From positions 1 to 5,888 of the forward strand of contig JAFGOJ010000170.1 of assembly GCA_016926575.1 (NCBI GenBank): a stretch of 5,888 nt of DNA, given 5' to 3'. The notes below the pieces were generated by a model, which was not told where the DNA came from, ran no database searches, and saw only the letters and a program-made list of their open reading frames with translations. Positions 5,066-5,888 of this stretch are shown here, piece after piece. Position 1 is the first letter of the stretch. Each line of letters opens with the position of its first letter. This DNA comes from Anaerolineae bacterium. GTDB lineage: Bacteria > Chloroflexota > Anaerolineae > B4-G1 > DUEL01. The position numbers and the translations under genes are program-made.

Positions 5066-5728
5066 ATGCTACGCATTCTGATCGTTGACGATCACGAGGT
5101 CGTGCGGCTGGGCCTGCGCGCTCTGCTGGAACGCCACCCCGACTTCACCGTGGTGGACGAAGCAGGCACGGCCCGCGAAGCCCTGCAAAAGGCACTCCTC
5201 CACCGGCCCGATGTGGTGGTGATGGATGTGCGGATGCCCGGACGCAGCGGCATCGAAGCCTGCCGCTCTATCACCGAGAAACTGCCCGACTGTAAGGTGG
5301 TGATGCTCACATCCTACGCTGAAGACGACCTGCTCTTCGACGCGATCAGCGCCGGGGCCTGCGGCTACGTGCTCAAACAGATCGGCAGCGACGACTTGAC
5401 CCGCGCCATCGAGACCGTCGGGCGGGGCGAAGCGATGCTCGACCCGGCGGTCACCCGCCGCGTCTTCGACCGCGTGCGCGAGGCCGCCCGGCAAGAAAAC
5501 GCCGCCGCCTTCTCCAACCTGACCGAGCAGGAATTGCGCGTTCTCTCTCACGTGTCTGAGGGCAAGACGAACCGCGAAATCGCCGAGGCGCTTTTCCTGG
5601 GAGAAGGCACCGTCCGCAACTACGTCAGCAGCATCCTCGGCAAGCTCGAACTGACCAACCGGGCCGAAGCCGCCGCTTACGCCGTGGAGCACAACATCAG
5701 AGAGTACGTGCGCTCCCTCGACGGCTGA
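5066..5728 (+). CDS. Two-component response regulator, NarL/LuxR (DevR/DosR-like) type
   Basis: A 220-residue transcription factor. The receiver domain (about 3-118) has the acidic pair D8/D9 in LIVDDHEVVRLGLRALL, phospho-acceptor D54 in VVMDVRMPGRSGIE, switch residue T82 in MLTSYAEDDLLFDAI and K104 in GACGYVLKQIGSDDL, so all phosphorylation residues are intact. After a linker (about 119-150), the LuxR-type helix-turn-helix runs from LTEQELRVLSHVSEGKTNREIA (152-173) to LGEGTVRNYVSSILGKLEL (178-196). SEGKTNREIAEALFLGEGTV and VRNYVSSILGKL, with LTSY and GACGYVLK, resemble mycobacterial DevR/DosR (the hypoxia regulator) more than NarL. Residue numbers D54, T82 and K104 coincide with DevR as I recall it. 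ATG 5066 is supported by AAGGA seven bases upstream and its own promoter. No histidine kinase lies in the window, so the partner is elsewhere or just outside. Function as a phosphorylation-controlled activator is family knowledge; the signal is unknown. Confidence 0.95.
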   Translation: MLRILIVDDHEVVRLGLRALLERHPDFTVVDEAGTAREALQKALLHRPDVVVMDVRMPGRSGIEACRSITEKLPDCKVVMLTSYAEDDLLFDAISAGACGYVLKQIGSDDLTRAIETVGRGEAMLDPAVTRRVFDRVREAARQENAAAFSNLTEQELRVLSHVSEGKTNREIAEALFLGEGTVRNYVSSILGKLELTNRAEAAAYAVEHNIREYVRSLDG

Positions 5729-5743
5729 ATGAGCCGACTATGA
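5729..5743 (+). other. Four-codon start-stop mini-ORF linking regulator and helicase
   Basis: Directly after the regulator's TGA (5726-5728), ATG 5729 opens a four-codon frame (MSRL) ending at TGA 5741-5743, which overlaps ATG 5740 of the helicase as ATGA. The helicase start has no good Shine-Dalgarno, so a chain of termination and reinitiation could deliver ribosomes to it. The arrangement is seen in the sequence; use in translation is speculative. Confidence 0.2.
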
Positions 5744-5888
5744 ACCTACTGGACGCCATCAATCCCCAACAACGAAGCGCCATCACCGCCTCCGATGGCC
5801 CGGTGCTGGTCCTCGCCGGCCCCGGATCCGGCAAAACCCGCGTGCTCACCCGCCGGGTGGCCTGGTTGGTGCTGGAGCAAGACGTGGC
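5740..5888 (+). CDS. UvrD/PcrA-type superfamily 1 DNA helicase, N-terminal fragment cut by the window edge
   Basis: Only the first 49 codons are inside the window and the frame stays open to the last base. They carry two diagnostic SF1A helicase elements: the Q-motif region AINPQQRSAI (6-15), which contacts the adenine of ATP, and Walker A with flanks VLAGPGSGKTRVLTRRVAWLV (24 to 44; K32 catalytic). This is the classic start of UvrD, PcrA and Rep, the 3'-to-5' helicases of excision repair and replication restart; the full gene should be roughly 650-800 codons. Which subgroup it is cannot be told from this part. ATG 5740 lies 11 bases after the regulator stop with no clear ribosome-binding site, so it is probably co-transcribed and perhaps translationally coupled with the regulator. 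The cut is a window boundary, not a pseudogene sign. Confidence 0.9.
   Translation, partial: MNLLDAINPQQRSAITASDGPVLVLAGPGSGKTRVLTRRVAWLVLEQDV

Noticed and set aside
1..5888. Mobile element, CRISPR array, toxin-antitoxin or defence island
   Set aside because: No transposase, integrase, terminal inverted repeats, regularly spaced repeats, tRNA or paired small toxin/antitoxin ORFs were found. All genes belong to ordinary housekeeping, envelope or regulatory families.

Overview
The window is a gene-dense, G+C-rich bacterial chromosome segment. Every supported gene lies on the + strand, gaps are short, and TTG and GTG starts are used beside ATG. Gene content and style (soluble DPM1-type glycosyltransferase, RarA, a DevR/DosR-like response regulator, a tiny AURKAIP1/COX24-domain ribosomal protein) fit a Chloroflexota bacterium best, with Actinobacteriota as the alternative. 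That placement is inference; no rRNA or other phylogenetic marker is present.

Layout. Positions 11-61 hold a very strong G/C hairpin, probably the 3' end of an upstream transcript. A compact three-gene cluster follows: a polyprenol-phosphate mannose synthase-like GT2 enzyme (115-837), a zinc-finger SAM methyltransferase (837-1748, stop/start overlap), and the AAA+ ATPase RarA (1750-3102, one base after the preceding stop). A consensus TATAAT promoter and a near-perfect Shine-Dalgarno then drive a 30-residue, extremely basic protein (3162-3254) that matches the bS22/mS38 (AURKAIP1/COX24) family. A hairpin at 3285-3333 could end that transcript. Next comes a six-helix membrane protein built from three 56-residue repeats (3390-3905), then a GT4 glycosyltransferase three bases later (3909-5021). 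A second promoter, with an extended -10 box, overlaps the end of the GT4 gene and serves a NarL/DevR-type response regulator (5066-5728). The window ends inside the first 49 codons of a UvrD/PcrA-type helicase (from 5740).

How the genes fit together. The two glycosyltransferases and the methyltransferase suggest envelope or glycoconjugate work. RarA and the UvrD-like helicase belong to genome maintenance, and the small basic protein to the ribosome. The promoters at 3104-3131 and 5005-5033 divide the segment into at least three transcription units, so these functions are neighbours rather than one pathway. I see no phage, transposon, CRISPR or defence system. The most noteworthy items are the 30-codon ribosomal protein gene, which is easy to miss, and the threefold-repeat membrane protein. 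The gaps at 1-114 and 3255-3389 hold only the hairpins, ribosome-binding sites and one possible mini-ORF listed below.
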